Below, one piece after another: positions 1 through 9,249 of a stretch of DNA of 64,000 bases. The DNA lies in contig CAVPIM010000015.1 of assembly GCA_963704995.1 (NCBI GenBank), forward strand, positions 1 through 64,000, written 5' to 3'. The translations under genes were made by a program, and so were the position numbers. Origin of the DNA: RYN-230 sp963704995. Its GTDB lineage: Bacteria > Actinomycetota > Actinomycetes > Streptosporangiales > Streptosporangiaceae. Every line of letters starts with the position of its first letter. Position 1 is the first letter of the stretch. The notes below the pieces were generated by a model. The model ran no database searches. It was not told where the DNA came from and saw only the letters and a list, made by a program, of their open reading frames with translations.

Positions 1-767
1 GCTCGCAAGTCGTGCTCAGCCAAGGACCGCAGCATGTCTTCTAGCTCGTTCCGACCTCGGCAGACCTGCAGCGCTGGGCGCGAGAGGGTGCGACCGATGA
101 TAGGTCCATTCCATGTCCGGGTCAACGAAGTCCAGCAGGCTCGCTACATCACTGTTAGCGTAGGCCTCGTACGCGCGTCGAACTAGCTCTTCGTTCTCGG
201 CTGACACGCGTTCGCGGTTCTCGGCTGACACGCGTTCGCGCCGACGACGCACTGCATCTTGGACCGCTTCCGCGACCGAAACCAGGAATCTTTCTTTCTC
301 GCCCGGCCGCCCCATCTCGACCAGCGTCCTGCGTGTGGGGTTGAACGGCTTGAAGCGGTTCAGTTGCGGAACGTTGTGGAACATGCTCGGCCGAACCAGC
401 AGCGGCAAGATAGCGGTTCCATGATCCTCCGCCCGGGCCAGCCAGGTCGGCAGCTGATCCTCCATGAGGGCGCTGGACCGAGGTAGTCCGGCGTCACAAG
501 AATGATGGCTGCTGCCGCATTTGAGATCTCGTCTTGCGTTTCCTCCCGCCAGAGGGCGCCGGTCGGAAGAGCCGCGTGGGTGAAGATCCGAATTAGTCTC
601 TGGTTCTGGAGCACCTCGAGTTGGAGTATCAGCATTCTGAGGAATTTACTGTCCTCGGGAGAAGAACTAATGAATACCGATTCCGGGCGTGAGGAGGATA
701 GTGAGGGGCGCAGGCTCTGGGTGGCTGCCGAACCGTCTTCCCTTTCTCCCGGCAGGCACGTCAGCAT
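1..767 (-). pseudogene. TIR-domain protein fused to a SnoaL-like domain, frame-broken, runs off left edge
   Basis: The N-terminal part (767 down to about 470) reads as a TIR domain: VFISSSPEDSKFLRML, then WREETQDEI, where the Glu three residues after Trp is the expected NADase catalytic position, then AIILVTPDYLG. The frame then shifts near 470 into EDHGTAILPLLVRPSMFHNV and the usual TIR tail. A two-copy RERVSAEN repeat follows, then a SnoaL/NTF2-like start (EELVRRAYEAYANSDVASLL, DMEWTY). A second shift near 85 restores the SnoaL sequence LQVCRGRNELEDMLRSLAEH, which continues past position 1. TIR domains of this family usually cleave NAD+ or signal in immunity; a SnoaL partner could bind a small ligand, which is inference. 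The two frame breaks may be mutations or sequencing errors. Confidence 0.7.
193..240. repeat. 24-bp perfect tandem duplication, two copies
   Basis: Two adjacent identical 24-bp units (193-216 and 217-240) encode a duplicated 8-residue RERVSAEN segment on the minus strand. They form the linker between the TIR and SnoaL-like parts of the left-edge gene. Confidence 0.85.
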
Positions 768-1034
768 CCGTTGTGTCGGCGTGACGTCTCAGCCGAGCGC
801 CCAACCCCGCAGGGCAGGCATCCTGCTCTATCAGGCCGAGTAGTGGAACCCGCGCCCGGTGGCCAGTCTGATGCCTGATAACTGGATGCGGTCGCCGCTG
901 TCATGCCATCGCCACCCCTCCAGGGGAGGCTCCGCCAAGATCAAGCTAGCCTGGGCGAGCCGACAAGGCAATACACAGGAGATTCGCGGCTTTTGGGGAA
1001 CAAATGTTCGATTGCCATTTCCTCTTCGGCACAG
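768..1034. other. intergenic, no gene seen
   Basis: This 267-bp gap lies between two minus-strand TIR genes. No coding sequence or structured RNA is recognised. It presumably holds the promoter of the left-edge TIR-SnoaL gene, but no clear -10/-35 pair can be named. Confidence 0.4.
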
Positions 1035-1508
1035 TCAAACGCTTCGGCTGACAATGCGGTGGATCTCACGGGCGAGGCCCACGAGGACCTTGTTCCACTC
1101 CGGGCCGCGCATGGCGGACAGTGGCCTGCTCGGAGGGTGGCTGCTTGGAGCGGGATAGCGACGGTACCGTCTCGAAGAGGCACGGTGCCACGATGACGAC
1201 ATGACCGTCGTTCCTCTGCTTGCCGCCCCGGCAAGGAGACCTGGGAGTTCTCTATCCATAATGAAGTCCGAGGCCAGGAAGTCAGGGCTGATGAGCAGTA
1301 CGGCGATACTGGCGGCATCGAGGGCGGCCTGAATCTCGTTCTGCCAGTCGGCGCCAGTCCTGATGCCCGTGTCCGCAAAGACCTGAATGTGTCCTTCTCG
1401 CACCAACGGGTGCAGCTGCCGGAGCAGGCGGTCGAGCCACCTACGATCCGCATGACTATAACTGATGAAGACGTGACTGCCGGTAGCGCCCCCCAGCTCG
1501 GACTCCAT
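1035..1508 (-). CDS. stand-alone TIR-domain protein with a garbled internal segment
   Basis: This is a 157-residue TIR protein. HVFISYSHADRRWLDRL is the first beta strand and helix, WQNEI carries the putative catalytic Glu, and IAVLLISPDFLASDFI is the strand before the alpha-D region. From about 1215 to 1140 the reading frame translates as nonsense. The adjacent frame there reads HVVIVAPCLFETVPSLSRSK, the conserved TIR segment, after which the original frame resumes with PPSRPLSAMRGPEWNKVLVG. Two compensating indels therefore garble about 25 residues without truncating the protein. The start is ATG at 1508. It resembles the TIR end of the AAA-TIR gene at 2634-4170, so the two are likely paralogues. 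Function as an NADase effector is inferred from family. Confidence 0.7.
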   Translation of the reverse strand: MESELGGATGSHVFISYSHADRRWLDRLLRQLHPLVREGHIQVFADTGIRTGADWQNEIQAALDAASIAVLLISPDFLASDFIMDRELPGLLAGAASRGTTVMSSSWHRASSRRYRRYPAPSSHPPSRPLSAMRGPEWNKVLVGLAREIHRIVSRSV

Positions 1509-2149
1509 CCCGTGCTCCTCTGTGACTTGCCATGGGCGACGCGAGTTTTCGTACGCGCCGCCGAAAGGGCCCCTGATACTGTCAGGCCGTTGTAACGATC
1601 ATGCCGCATTCACTCGGGGAGCGGTGGCGGTTCGAGCAGTGACCCGCGTCGCCTGTGAGTCTGAGGGATCCTCGGATTTGAACGAGTTGGTAGCGGGTGC
1701 GGCTCATCGGACAAGAGAGCAGTGGCGGCTGGCGCTCCGGATTAGGCCAGAGGCTTGTCGTCACAGGCGATCGAGCTTCTCAGGTTTAACGATCCGTGGT
1801 GGAAGTGGCCTGCGGGACCGTGGCAATGTCCATGCGCAACGGGCACGCTGCCTCCAGTCACTTCATGTGATGCCCTCGCTGCGTTGTCGGTAACACCTGA
1901 CACGTCCAGAGGTTTTCCGTCGGTGCACTCGATTGGCGCCCTGGAAACTACCGCCGTTGAAGATGTGACCAGACTTCTTAGGAAGGAGTTTGTTGATCAT
2001 ACGATGGTTCCATGGGTAGAGTCGCCGTGTGAGTCTAGGGCCTCGGTGAATATCTTAGGTTACGTGCCTATCTTCAGTAGTTTGCCGATTGTCGTCTTCG
2101 TATCTGTCGATTATCAAGGAAGGTATCTATACGGCGCGACACAAAAGCG
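1509..2149. other. gene-poor stretch, no recognisable gene
   Basis: About 640 bp between the TIR gene and an IS1380 relic. All open frames are short and none matches a known family by eye. Decayed coding DNA is plausible but cannot be identified. Confidence 0.4.
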
Positions 2150-2480
2150 CGCCGACCGCCGGGCGAGGTGTGAGGACCGGATCCGCTGCGCGAAAGACAC
2201 CGGCGTGCGCAACCTCCCCTCCGCGGCTTTGACCAGAACCAGCTGTGGTGCGAGCTGGTGACCATGGCCTGCGAGCTGCTGGCCTGGCTGGCGATGCTCG
2301 CCTAAACGGCCCGGCCCGGGCCTGGGAACCCAAACGGCTGCGGCTGCGCCATCGCGCTGACCTGGCCCGGGCTACCGAGATCACCATCGCCGTCACCCGC
2401 CGGCAAGACCTGGCACCCGGCTAACCAGCCGGAACCGCCCCGACTGCCAAGATAAAAAGACCCGCGGGCCTGTGGAACCC
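2150..2480 (+). pseudogene. IS1380-family transposase relic (C-terminal part)
   Basis: The plus strand reads ARCEDRIRCAKDTGVRNLP, then after one shift FDQNQLWCELVTMACELLAW, then GPARAWEPKRLRLR and ATEITIAVTRRQDLAPG. This order of motifs is typical of the C-terminal quarter of IS1380-family transposases. At least two frame breaks and an early stop separate the pieces, and the N-terminal catalytic part is missing. It is therefore a dead remnant. No terminal inverted repeats are recognised around it. Confidence 0.65.
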
Positions 2481-2633
2481 CGCCTACCCGGCGCGACAGC
2501 CGGGGCCGCTGACCATGGCCAGACACTGAAAATCAGCGGCCGGCCATAGGCTCAGCCGGACACATCAAGATCACGAAACATTGAGGCTAACGTGACCTGG
2601 CAGCAGCATGATGACGTACAGTATGGGCCTCAT

Positions 2634-4170
2634 TTAGCCGCAGATATCAGTACCGTCGCGACATTCTGGAAGCACCTGCTCCTGGTCGCGTTTGCTGATT
2701 GCACTAAGCGGACGAGCAGGATCGTTCACGGCTTGGAAAGCAGACAAGCTCGAGTCTTCTGAAACAAGCTTGGCCCTACAATTACGGGGAGAATCAGGCA
2801 ACCATGCTTCTCAGCCGCACGCAGCAAGGGCGGTAGTTCATCTCGATCGATAAAGTCGGAGGCAAGAAAATCAGCGCTGATCAGGAGGATAGCCGCCTTC
2901 GCACGATTGACCGCGTCTCCAATTTCTTCACGCCAGCGGTCGCCTGGCTGCAGGCGAGTGTCGGCCCATAGATCCAGTCGGCGGTCGCGGACCAATGGTC
3001 GCAGGTGGATTTGTAGCCGCTCTAGCCATTCCCTGTCCCTATGGCTATAGCTGACGAAAACCTGATCGCGATTTACTGGGAGGCGTTTCCCCACGGCTTT
3101 GGCTATATGCTCGATGGATTGTTGCCGGGAGTAAAACACTAGTTGCGGATCTTCCACTACCAGACGCGCTGCTTGGGAATCATAGAGTATGTGCTGACCC
3201 ATGTACTCCAGATCGGCTGAGCCATGCGTACTCCTTGCGAGGAAGGCGTCTATGCCTCCGCTGAGCTCCGGGCGGCGACGTCGCAGCTCACTGAGGTCGA
3301 GCATTCCGGCTGCGGCATTCACCAGTTCGGCGAGCATTGCGATACATGTGGTTTCTTCGGGGCCATCTAGCATAGCAAATTTTGCCAAGGCTGAATCATA
3401 CTTTGCCCGGCAAGACTGCCAGGCATGCTCAACTGCCAGGCCAACTTCAGTTTGCACCGGCGTAAGCGCAGGCTGCGTACCGTCTATTCCCGCGAGTACA
3501 GTGATTTCCCAGCATAGCATCTGTGCGACAAGCAGGGGACTATCGGCCGCGGCCGCCACAATTTGATCGGATCGCGAAAATTCGATATTTAGCGCAGATG
3601 TACCCTGGAAAATCATCCTCAAAATAAGCTCATTATTAGCTGGTGGAAGCCGAAAAACATCGATTCGGGTTATTACATCAAACCCTAGGTCAACAAGTTG
3701 CCGGCCGGTCCCTGGAATGCCCACTAGTATCAGCCTGTCTTCTCGGATCTCGCCACAAGAAGTTTTCAACAGAACTCCAACAAAGCGCGGCGCAGATCGG
3801 TCGGCAAGCGATGAAAATCATCGACTGCAACTATACCGTAATGCCCTTGAGGCAGTTCTTCGATAATACTGCGGTCGCGCCTAGCCCGGCCACTTAGGAG
3901 TTGAAGCCGCCGCTCACCTAGGCTTGCTGCACTGAGGGCTTTCCGCAAAAAGGTAGTCTTCCCTATTCCTGAAGGTCCTTCAATTATGATACCTCGGCCC
4001 GGTGTCTGCAGCGCCGCTTGGAATCTAGAAAAATCCGGTGGTTCCACGAAGGTAACGGTCGGAACCCCATTTTTCTTGAAGACGTCACTTAGCTTATAGG
4101 TCCGGCGAATGTCACGACTAGCTACAAGGCTATCGTTTAGGTTTTCGCCAGGGTTACCAAGGATTTTCAT
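2634..4170 (-). pseudogene. AAA/STAND-type ATPase with C-terminal TIR domain, frame-broken
   Basis: The N-terminal part has Walker A (IEGPSGIGKTTFLRKAL) and Walker B (GIVAVDDFHRL), followed by LILVGIPGTGRQLVDLGF, the sensor region of an AAA-type ATPase. A helical middle section leads to a C-terminal TIR domain: QVFVSYSHRDREWLERL, WREEI with the putative catalytic Glu, and AAILLISADFLASDF. The frame breaks once near 3768, where a stop TGA overlaps a TTG, so termination-reinitiation is an alternative to a true shift. It breaks again near 2757, where the TIR tail continues in another frame as LSAFQAVNDPARPLSA to a stop at 2634. The ATG at 4170 overlaps the stop of the upstream TPR gene as ATGA, which argues for one operon. 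Likely role: sensing ATPase that triggers a TIR NADase. Confidence 0.7.
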
Positions 4171-6515
4171 GCGCAATCAATGACCTGGGGGCGTGCCATC
4201 CACAAATTATCCCATGCAGCCGTGACATCAGAGAACCCGGCCCCATATGCGCTTCGTAGAATGGTGAGCGCACGTTCGAATAGTGGCCGCGCTTCCGCAT
4301 GGCAACCCAATCTCGATAGCACTCGCGCGAGGTCGCGCAGATCCTCAGCAACCTCGGGATGCTCGCGGCCGTAAGCCTTCTCATGGATCTTCAGTGCGCG
4401 TTCCAGGAGTCGCCGTGCTTCCGGGTAACGGCCCAGCCCGGCTAGCACTCGCGCGAGGTCGCGCAGATCCTCAGCAACCTCGGGATGCTCGCGGCCGTAA
4501 GCCTTCTCATGGATCTTCAGTGCGCGTTCGAGGAGGCTGCGTTTCCACGTGACGGCCCAGCCCGGCTATAACTCGCGCGTGGTTGCGCAAGGTAGATCAA
4601 TCCTTGGTTATCCTCCGATAGGTCGGCTTCCGCGATGGCCCGAGCACGTTGGATGAGCAGGAGTCCGTCAGTGGCGCGGTGTTCTACCTCACTCAGATAA
4701 GCTGCTGCCCCCTCCAAGAGCCAGACTACATCTTCTGCTCCATCTCTAGGCTTAGGCATCATATCGTCCTGTCACCGCGAGAACATGCGCCAGCAATTCC
4801 TGCCAACGTGGCCAGTTTTCTGGCGTTCCACTCACTCTCTGGGGAAGTCCTGCGCGAAGCAAAGCCGCGATTAGGGCTAGCGCTCCGTTGAAGATCCTAG
4901 GTCGCGGCGAATCGTGTCCTGAACAAGCTGGTGTAGCAACATCCCGTTACCGGTCTTCCCTGGTAAGGCTGGAGAGTCGACCAGAGTCTTCACGGTATCG
5001 GCCAGCGTAAGTGGGTCGGCGGCCGCCGCTGCCAGGTGTTCCGGAAGGCGATCGGGGTGGTTATTGAAAAGATTGAGGGTATTGTCTCTGGGGCCTCGCC
5101 ATGCGCATAGCTCCAACAATTCCACCGCGGCGGGCTGCGACGTACGAAGCGCTTGTACAGATACGGCCCAAATAGTGGCGACAGTAGTGGTGCTCTCGCT
5201 GAGCAATCTCGCTTTGACCGTCCATTCCTGTGAGCTCTAAGGAGGGTAATGTAGTCAGGAACAGAAATCCTCGACACATCGATGTATGCCGCGGCTTGAA
5301 CAAGAGCGAGTGGAAAATCGCAAAGTTCATTTGCCAACGTAGTAGCTTGATCACTATCGACAGTCGGAGCGCGATTGCGAATGAGAGTGACCGAATCAAT
5401 GCGGTCTAGGGCTTCTAGGTTGTTTACCACGCCAATCGTGGAGAACTCGCTCTTCCTCGTAGTCACAAGGACATGCCCCGGCCCATCCGGTATCACATTT
5501 TGAAGCTCTTCAGGCAGCAGTCGCGTTATCGAATATCAGCAACCAGCCCCCGCGGCGGCGCAATTCAGCGTGTACCGCCTGCGCGGAGCTCTTTACATCA
5601 GTCGTTGGCGGTAGGCGAAGGGGTGCGGCGAGGGCTGAGAATCGACCGTCAAGCAAACGGTGATCCTCGGCATTAATCCACCAAACCATGTCATAGTCGG
5701 TGGCATATTGATGTGCATACTCAACGGCAGTCATGGTCTTGCCGACTCCGCCCGGCCCGTGTAGGACCGAACCGAGACGGTTCCAATCTCATCCCAGGCG
5801 TCCTTGATACGTTTAAGGATCGCGCGACGGCCTGTGAAGTTTGGATCACGCGCTGGTACATTCCAAATGTGCGGCAAACTTCCTGGAAACTTACTTTCAC
5901 GCACCTGTCGTCTGGCAGGCCGGAAGGCGGGAAGCGACACCGAATTATTTGGGCTGTTGGCCAGCCTTTTGACCGCAGACAGCAATCGACTTCTAGCCAC
6001 TGACTCCGATAGACCAAAGAGGTCAATTCCCACAAGCGTAGACAGCAATCCCGGCCGTTCACAGTCGGCAACGCGCAGTACGGATAGTTTGCGCTGTTCA
6101 CCATCTGGATCACGCGCCCAGGCAGCTTGCCATTCTGCATTAGCATATTCCGAGGAAAGGTATTCTGGTGACAGAATAGCTAGAGTTTGAGATGTGTTTT
6201 GCACGCCTCATGCATACTCAAAACTGTGCTGCGTCCGGAAATTGTATCCCATGCCTGGAGCAGAGCCCGATAACCAGCCTCTTCAATCTGCCACGCCACC
6301 CACTCCGCCCATGCCTGGTCGCTTTGAGCGTACGAAATGAAGAAATCCGCTCGTTCAAGTTTCGTTTCGCTCGAGACTTGATTGTAAACTGTCCAGAGGA
6401 TTAGCTGCCGACCGCTCTTATCGTCGCTGGCGAAAAACTCTTCTGCGGATTCTAGGGCCTCAAACGCTATCATTAGCTGCTGAACAGTTTCGACTTGGCT
6501 TATCACAGCCCCCAA
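4167..6515 (-). pseudogene. TIR-NB-ARC-TPR (STAND) protein, multiply frame-broken
   Basis: Pieces in successive frames give one complete architecture. The TIR domain has ADFFISYAQSDQAWAEWVAW (about residue 55) and, after a shift near 6205, TLAILSPEYLSSEYANAEWQ. The NB-ARC ATPase has VLHGPGGVGKTMTAVEYAH as P-loop near 5745, WLLIFDNATAA as Walker B, and HVLVTTRKSEF. A winged-helix/ARC part contains LANELCDFPLALVQAAAYID. ALALIAALLRAG and ENWPRWQELLAHVLAV lead into TPRs (ARRLLERALKIHEKAYG, twice). At least six frame breaks occur, near 6205, 5770, 5500, 5200, 4880-4755 and 4545. The first start in frame is TTG at 6515, with GTG nearby as alternative. The gene ends in an ATGA overlap with the AAA-TIR gene. 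Such proteins act as NLR-like sensors in bacteria; that role here is inferred. Confidence 0.7.
4317..4529. repeat. 87-bp identical repeats spaced 126 bp apart within TPR coding region
   Basis: Positions 4317-4403 and 4443-4529 are identical over 87 bp with a period of 126 bp, which is exactly 42 residues, the size of one Fis/kinesin-type TPR unit. Nucleotide identity this high between neighbouring TPRs points to recent duplication or gene conversion. Confidence 0.8.
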
Positions 6516-6516
6516 T

Positions 6517-6717
6517 TCACTGGTTGCATTGGGCCCGTGAAATTAGCTTCGACGCTTTTTGCTCAGCCAGAGATGCCTCAGCGCGTCTCTTCGTATGACC
6601 GCTAACCCTGGAGGCATCGTGAACGTACTCTTCGGCGATGCGTATTTCAGACTTTAGCCGTTCGCCCTGCATCCTTTGCCAGTCACGGTACCTCTGCCTC
6701 AGATCTGACCGACGCAA
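6517..6717 (-). CDS. small charged helical protein, unknown function
   Basis: A 66-residue protein rich in Arg, Glu, Lys and Ala (RQRYRDWQRMQGERLKSEI, EASLAEQKASKLISRAQ), likely one or two long helices. No family is recognised. Its ATG at 6717 overlaps the end of the receiver gene by about 35 bp in another frame, and its stop at 6517 lies one base from the first possible start of the TIR-NB-ARC-TPR gene. This packing suggests co-translation as part of the same operon. It could be a linker between receiver and TIR protein. Alternatively it could be the displaced C-terminus of the receiver protein after a frame break near 6700. Confidence 0.45.
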   Translation of the reverse strand: MRRSDLRQRYRDWQRMQGERLKSEIRIAEEYVHDASRVSGHTKRRAEASLAEQKASKLISRAQCNQ

Positions 6718-7114
6718 TCTTAGGTCTTGCGGTAGCTCCTCTTTTGGTCATTGCACTCTCTATAACTCTTCGCAGCTCCACAAAATCGCAAACTCTGTTT
6801 AATGATGAGCTCTTCAACATCAAACCGCTCAAAGATGTTTTGTCGGTACTTCCACCAGGCGGACGTCCTGTCAGTAGAATCCGCCGAATGGACGGATACC
6901 TCGCTCGCAGCAGATCCAAAACCTCAGCGCCTTGGTTATCCATGTCCGCGTAGAGATTAAGATCAACAATCGCGATGTCATATTGTGGCGTGCGTTCAAG
7001 AAGCCTGAGGACTTCAACGAGAGATGCAGCGGAGTCAATATAATGATCCGAAAGACTCCCTTGAATGAGGTCGCGCCATTGACCGTCACCATCAACATGC
7101 AATATACGCGCCAT
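6683..7114 (-). CDS. receiver-domain-only response regulator
   Basis: A roughly 143-residue CheY-like receiver: RILHVDGDGQW supplies the acidic pocket, DIAIVDLNLY the phospho-acceptor Asp at about position 53, RILLTG the conserved Thr, and LMLKSSSL the conserved Lys. There is no DNA-binding output domain and no histidine kinase nearby. ATG at 7114 is chosen because a GATAGG-like ribosome site lies just upstream; an in-frame GTG at 7120 is the alternative. It is the first gene of a minus-strand operon with the small helical protein and two TIR-STAND proteins. It may therefore gate or sense for those effectors; this is inference. Confidence 0.65.
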   Translation of the reverse strand: MARILHVDGDGQWRDLIQGSLSDHYIDSAASLVEVLRLLERTPQYDIAIVDLNLYADMDNQGAEVLDLLRARYPSIRRILLTGRPPGGSTDKTSLSGLMLKSSSLNRVCDFVELRRVIESAMTKRGATARPKIASVRSEAEVP

Positions 7115-7221
7115 TAGCACCTATCTTTGATTTGTCCTAGCGGTTAGCACATTGATCCTCGGCATCCTTTATGCCTTGACAGATCAGTATCTCGCAAGGT
7201 GATTGTACCAGTCTTGGTTCC

Positions 7222-8393
7222 GCCTAAAGATCTTCAATGGCGGGGGTTATGCCTGGTGACGGCTGGCGTGTGGTGCGGTATGCCGGATGTCATGAGGTAT
7301 CCCGATGGTGGCGGGCTGGACGCGGCTGAGCGGGCCCGCCGGGAGCAGGTGCGGCTGTCGGCTGCGGAGTTAATCGAGGCGGGGGCCAGTGACCGGGAGG
7401 TGGCCCGGCATTTCCGGGTGTCGCGGATGTCGGCGAACCGGTGGCGGCGGGCACTGGCCGCCGGTGGCCGGGCCGCGCTGGCGTCCAGGGGCGCGGGCGG
7501 GGCGAAGTGCAAGCTCACCGCCCCGCAGCTGCGGGAACTGGCGACGCTGCTGGACGCCGGGCCCGCCGTGCAGGGCTGGGATGAGGACCAGTGCTGGACG
7601 CTGGCCCGGATCACCGAGGTGGTGCGCCGCCGGTTCGGCGTGGAGTACACGCTGGCCGGGATGGACCTGCTGCTGCACCGGATCGGCTGGAGCGTGCAGG
7701 TCCCGGCGCGGCGGGCCGCGGAGCGGGACGAGGCGCGGATCGCCGCGTGGCGGGAGGAGACGTGGCCGGTGGTAAAAGGACGGCGGCGGACCTGGGCGCC
7801 TGGATCGTCTTCGAAGACGAATCTGGCCAGGGCTTAAGGCCGCCCAAGGGACGGACCTGGGGCCGGCGCGGCACCACCCCGGTGGTGACGGTGACCGGCG
7901 GCAGCAACAAGCGCGTCTCGCTGGCCGCGCTGATCGCCATCAAGCCCGGGTGCCGGCCCCGGCTGATCTACCGCGTGCACAGGAGCCGCCGCCGCGGCAA
8001 GGACCAGCGCAAAGGGTTCACCGAGACCGGACTACGCCCGGCTCCTGGACGCCGCGCACCAGCAGCTCGGCGGGCCCGCTCGTGGTCGTGTGGGATAACC
8101 TGAACTCCCACGTCAGCGCCGCGATGACCGAGCTGATCGAGGCCCGGGACTGGCTGACCGTCTACCAGCTGCCGCCGTATGCGCACGAGCTCAACCCCGT
8201 CGAGCTGGTCTGGTCACACCTGAAGAGGTCCCTGGCCAACCTGGCCAAACGCAACCTCACCCAGCTGACCGCCCTGGTGAAGACCCGGCTCAGGCGGATG
8301 CAGTACCGGCCCGGCCTCCTCGAAGGCTTCCTCGCCAGCACCCGCCTGGACCTCACACCCTTCTGTAACCCCCACCATTAGAGATCTTTAGGC
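7222..8393 (+). mobile_element. IS630-family insertion sequence with 28-bp terminal inverted repeats
   Basis: The left end (7222-7249) and right end (8366-8393) are inverted repeats matching at 25 of 28 positions. TA dinucleotides sit at 7225-7226 and 8389-8390 inside these repeats. If the true ends are 7227 and 8388, the element is flanked by the TA duplication typical of IS630/Tc1. The element is about 1.17 kb and contains one transposase region. It sits upstream of the receiver-TIR operon and reads away from it. Confidence 0.85.
7280..8381 (+). pseudogene. IS630-family DDE transposase in three frames
   Basis: The N-terminal frame encodes a helix-turn-helix domain (ASDREVARHFRVSRMSANRW) and a winged part. 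The catalytic domain starts in the -1 frame from about 7775: AWIVFEDESGQGL carries the first Asp. After a +1 shift near 8030, LVVVWDNLNSH carries the second Asp and LNPVELVWSHLKR the Glu. The first shift occurs at GTAAAAGG, an A-run where programmed -1 frameshifting is plausible, as described for some IS630 relatives. The second needs one extra G (ACCGGACTAC) and looks like a mutation or sequencing error. ATG at 7280 is the likely start, with ATG 7292 as alternative. Confidence 0.8.
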
Positions 8394-8879
8394 TCCGCTG
8401 AGGTGCTCGATGCACGCCGTCAATAGGTTGCCCCGCGACTAAGACACTCTCGCGGTGGCCAACAGGTCAGGCGGCATGGAGTAGTTCACTGGCCTTGTCT
8501 TGCACGTAGGAAGCGTAACCAGGGCTAACGGCGGCCAACCAGACGGTGACCATGATGAGTTGGAGCACCTCGAGCGGCTATGAACTCAGAATGATCATTT
8601 TTGCTTAAGGGATTGCCTCGATTAACCCATGGGTTCTGAGAATTCGGGTTCCTGATGTCCCATGGGCGGCCGTCGGGCGTCGGGAGCCGGAGAGAGGCTG
8701 CACCTCGGAGTGTCCCACGCCGTCGTGGCTGAACTCTCGGGCGTCTCGCCCAGTACCATCGGCGCAGTCGAAACTAGGTGAAGGCACTGCCGGAGCGGAC
8801 TGGCCACCATCGAGCGCGCCGCCGCGCTAATCTCTGGCCTGTATACCGGCAGGCCAGATCGAGGTTTCGCTGGTAGTTG
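8394..8879. other. degenerate intergenic stretch right of the IS630 element
   Basis: No intact gene is found. A short plus-strand segment looks like a helix-turn-helix relic (listed separately). The rest has only short open frames without recognisable domains. This is consistent with eroded mobile-element DNA between the IS630 copy and the tRNA-Ser fragment. Confidence 0.4.
8694..8782 (+). pseudogene. possible Xre-type helix-turn-helix relic
   Basis: The plus-strand frame reads LHLGVSHAVVAELSGVSPST followed by IGAVETR and a stop, which resembles the N-terminal helix-turn-helix of Xre regulators. No downstream domain is left in frame. With fewer than 35 residues the call is tentative. Confidence 0.25.
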
Positions 8880-8945
8880 CGGAGGGTGTGGGATTCGAAT
8901 CCACGATGAGGCTCACGCCCCGTAGCGGTTCTCTAGACCGCCGCC
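8880..8945 (-). tRNA. tRNA-Ser-like 3' fragment (5' third missing)
   Basis: Read on the minus strand, 8945 to 8880 gives an anticodon arm GCGGT-CTAGAGA-ACCGC, a long Ser-type variable arm, a T arm with the GATTCGAATC core and the acceptor half ACCCTCC followed by discriminator G. The matching 5' acceptor half and the D arm are absent upstream. The anticodon position reads AGA, and one T-stem pair is mismatched. It is not a functional tRNA. The pattern fits a tRNA 3' end left at the edge of an integrated element. Confidence 0.55.
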
Positions 8946-9203
8946 AAAGGCACGATGAACTGAATCGGCGGAGCAGGCAATCCGCGTTTGGGCACATATC
9001 CGGCCCCCGGCGGGCCGCACCCGACACCGTTGCCCACCATCGCCAGCCAGGCCGCTGCTTACTCCCGGAGGCTGGTTGAGGCAGGTGCCAGGGGATGACG
9101 GGAAATCCGTTTGGGACCGACTTGTGCCACCTGAAACTGCTCTATCCGGGTGACATCTCAGTGGTCGGGTAGCCGGGAGGAGTCTCACCTCCCGGCTCCC
9201 ACA

Positions 9204-9237
9204 GATCCGTACGTGAACCTCTCGATTCATACGGCTC
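9204..9237 (-). ncRNA. group II intron domain V
   Basis: A 34-nt hairpin starting GAGCCGTATG, with a GAGA tetraloop and the returning strand CACGTACGGATC, matches the group II domain V pattern, including the AGC triad. One pair in the lower stem (G facing A, usually G-U) is altered. Confidence 0.75.
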
Positions 9238-9249
9238 TTGTCACCCTGG

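Noticed and set aside
4317..4529. CRISPR or MITE repeat
   Set aside because: The 126-bp period equals a 42-residue TPR unit and the frame is coding.
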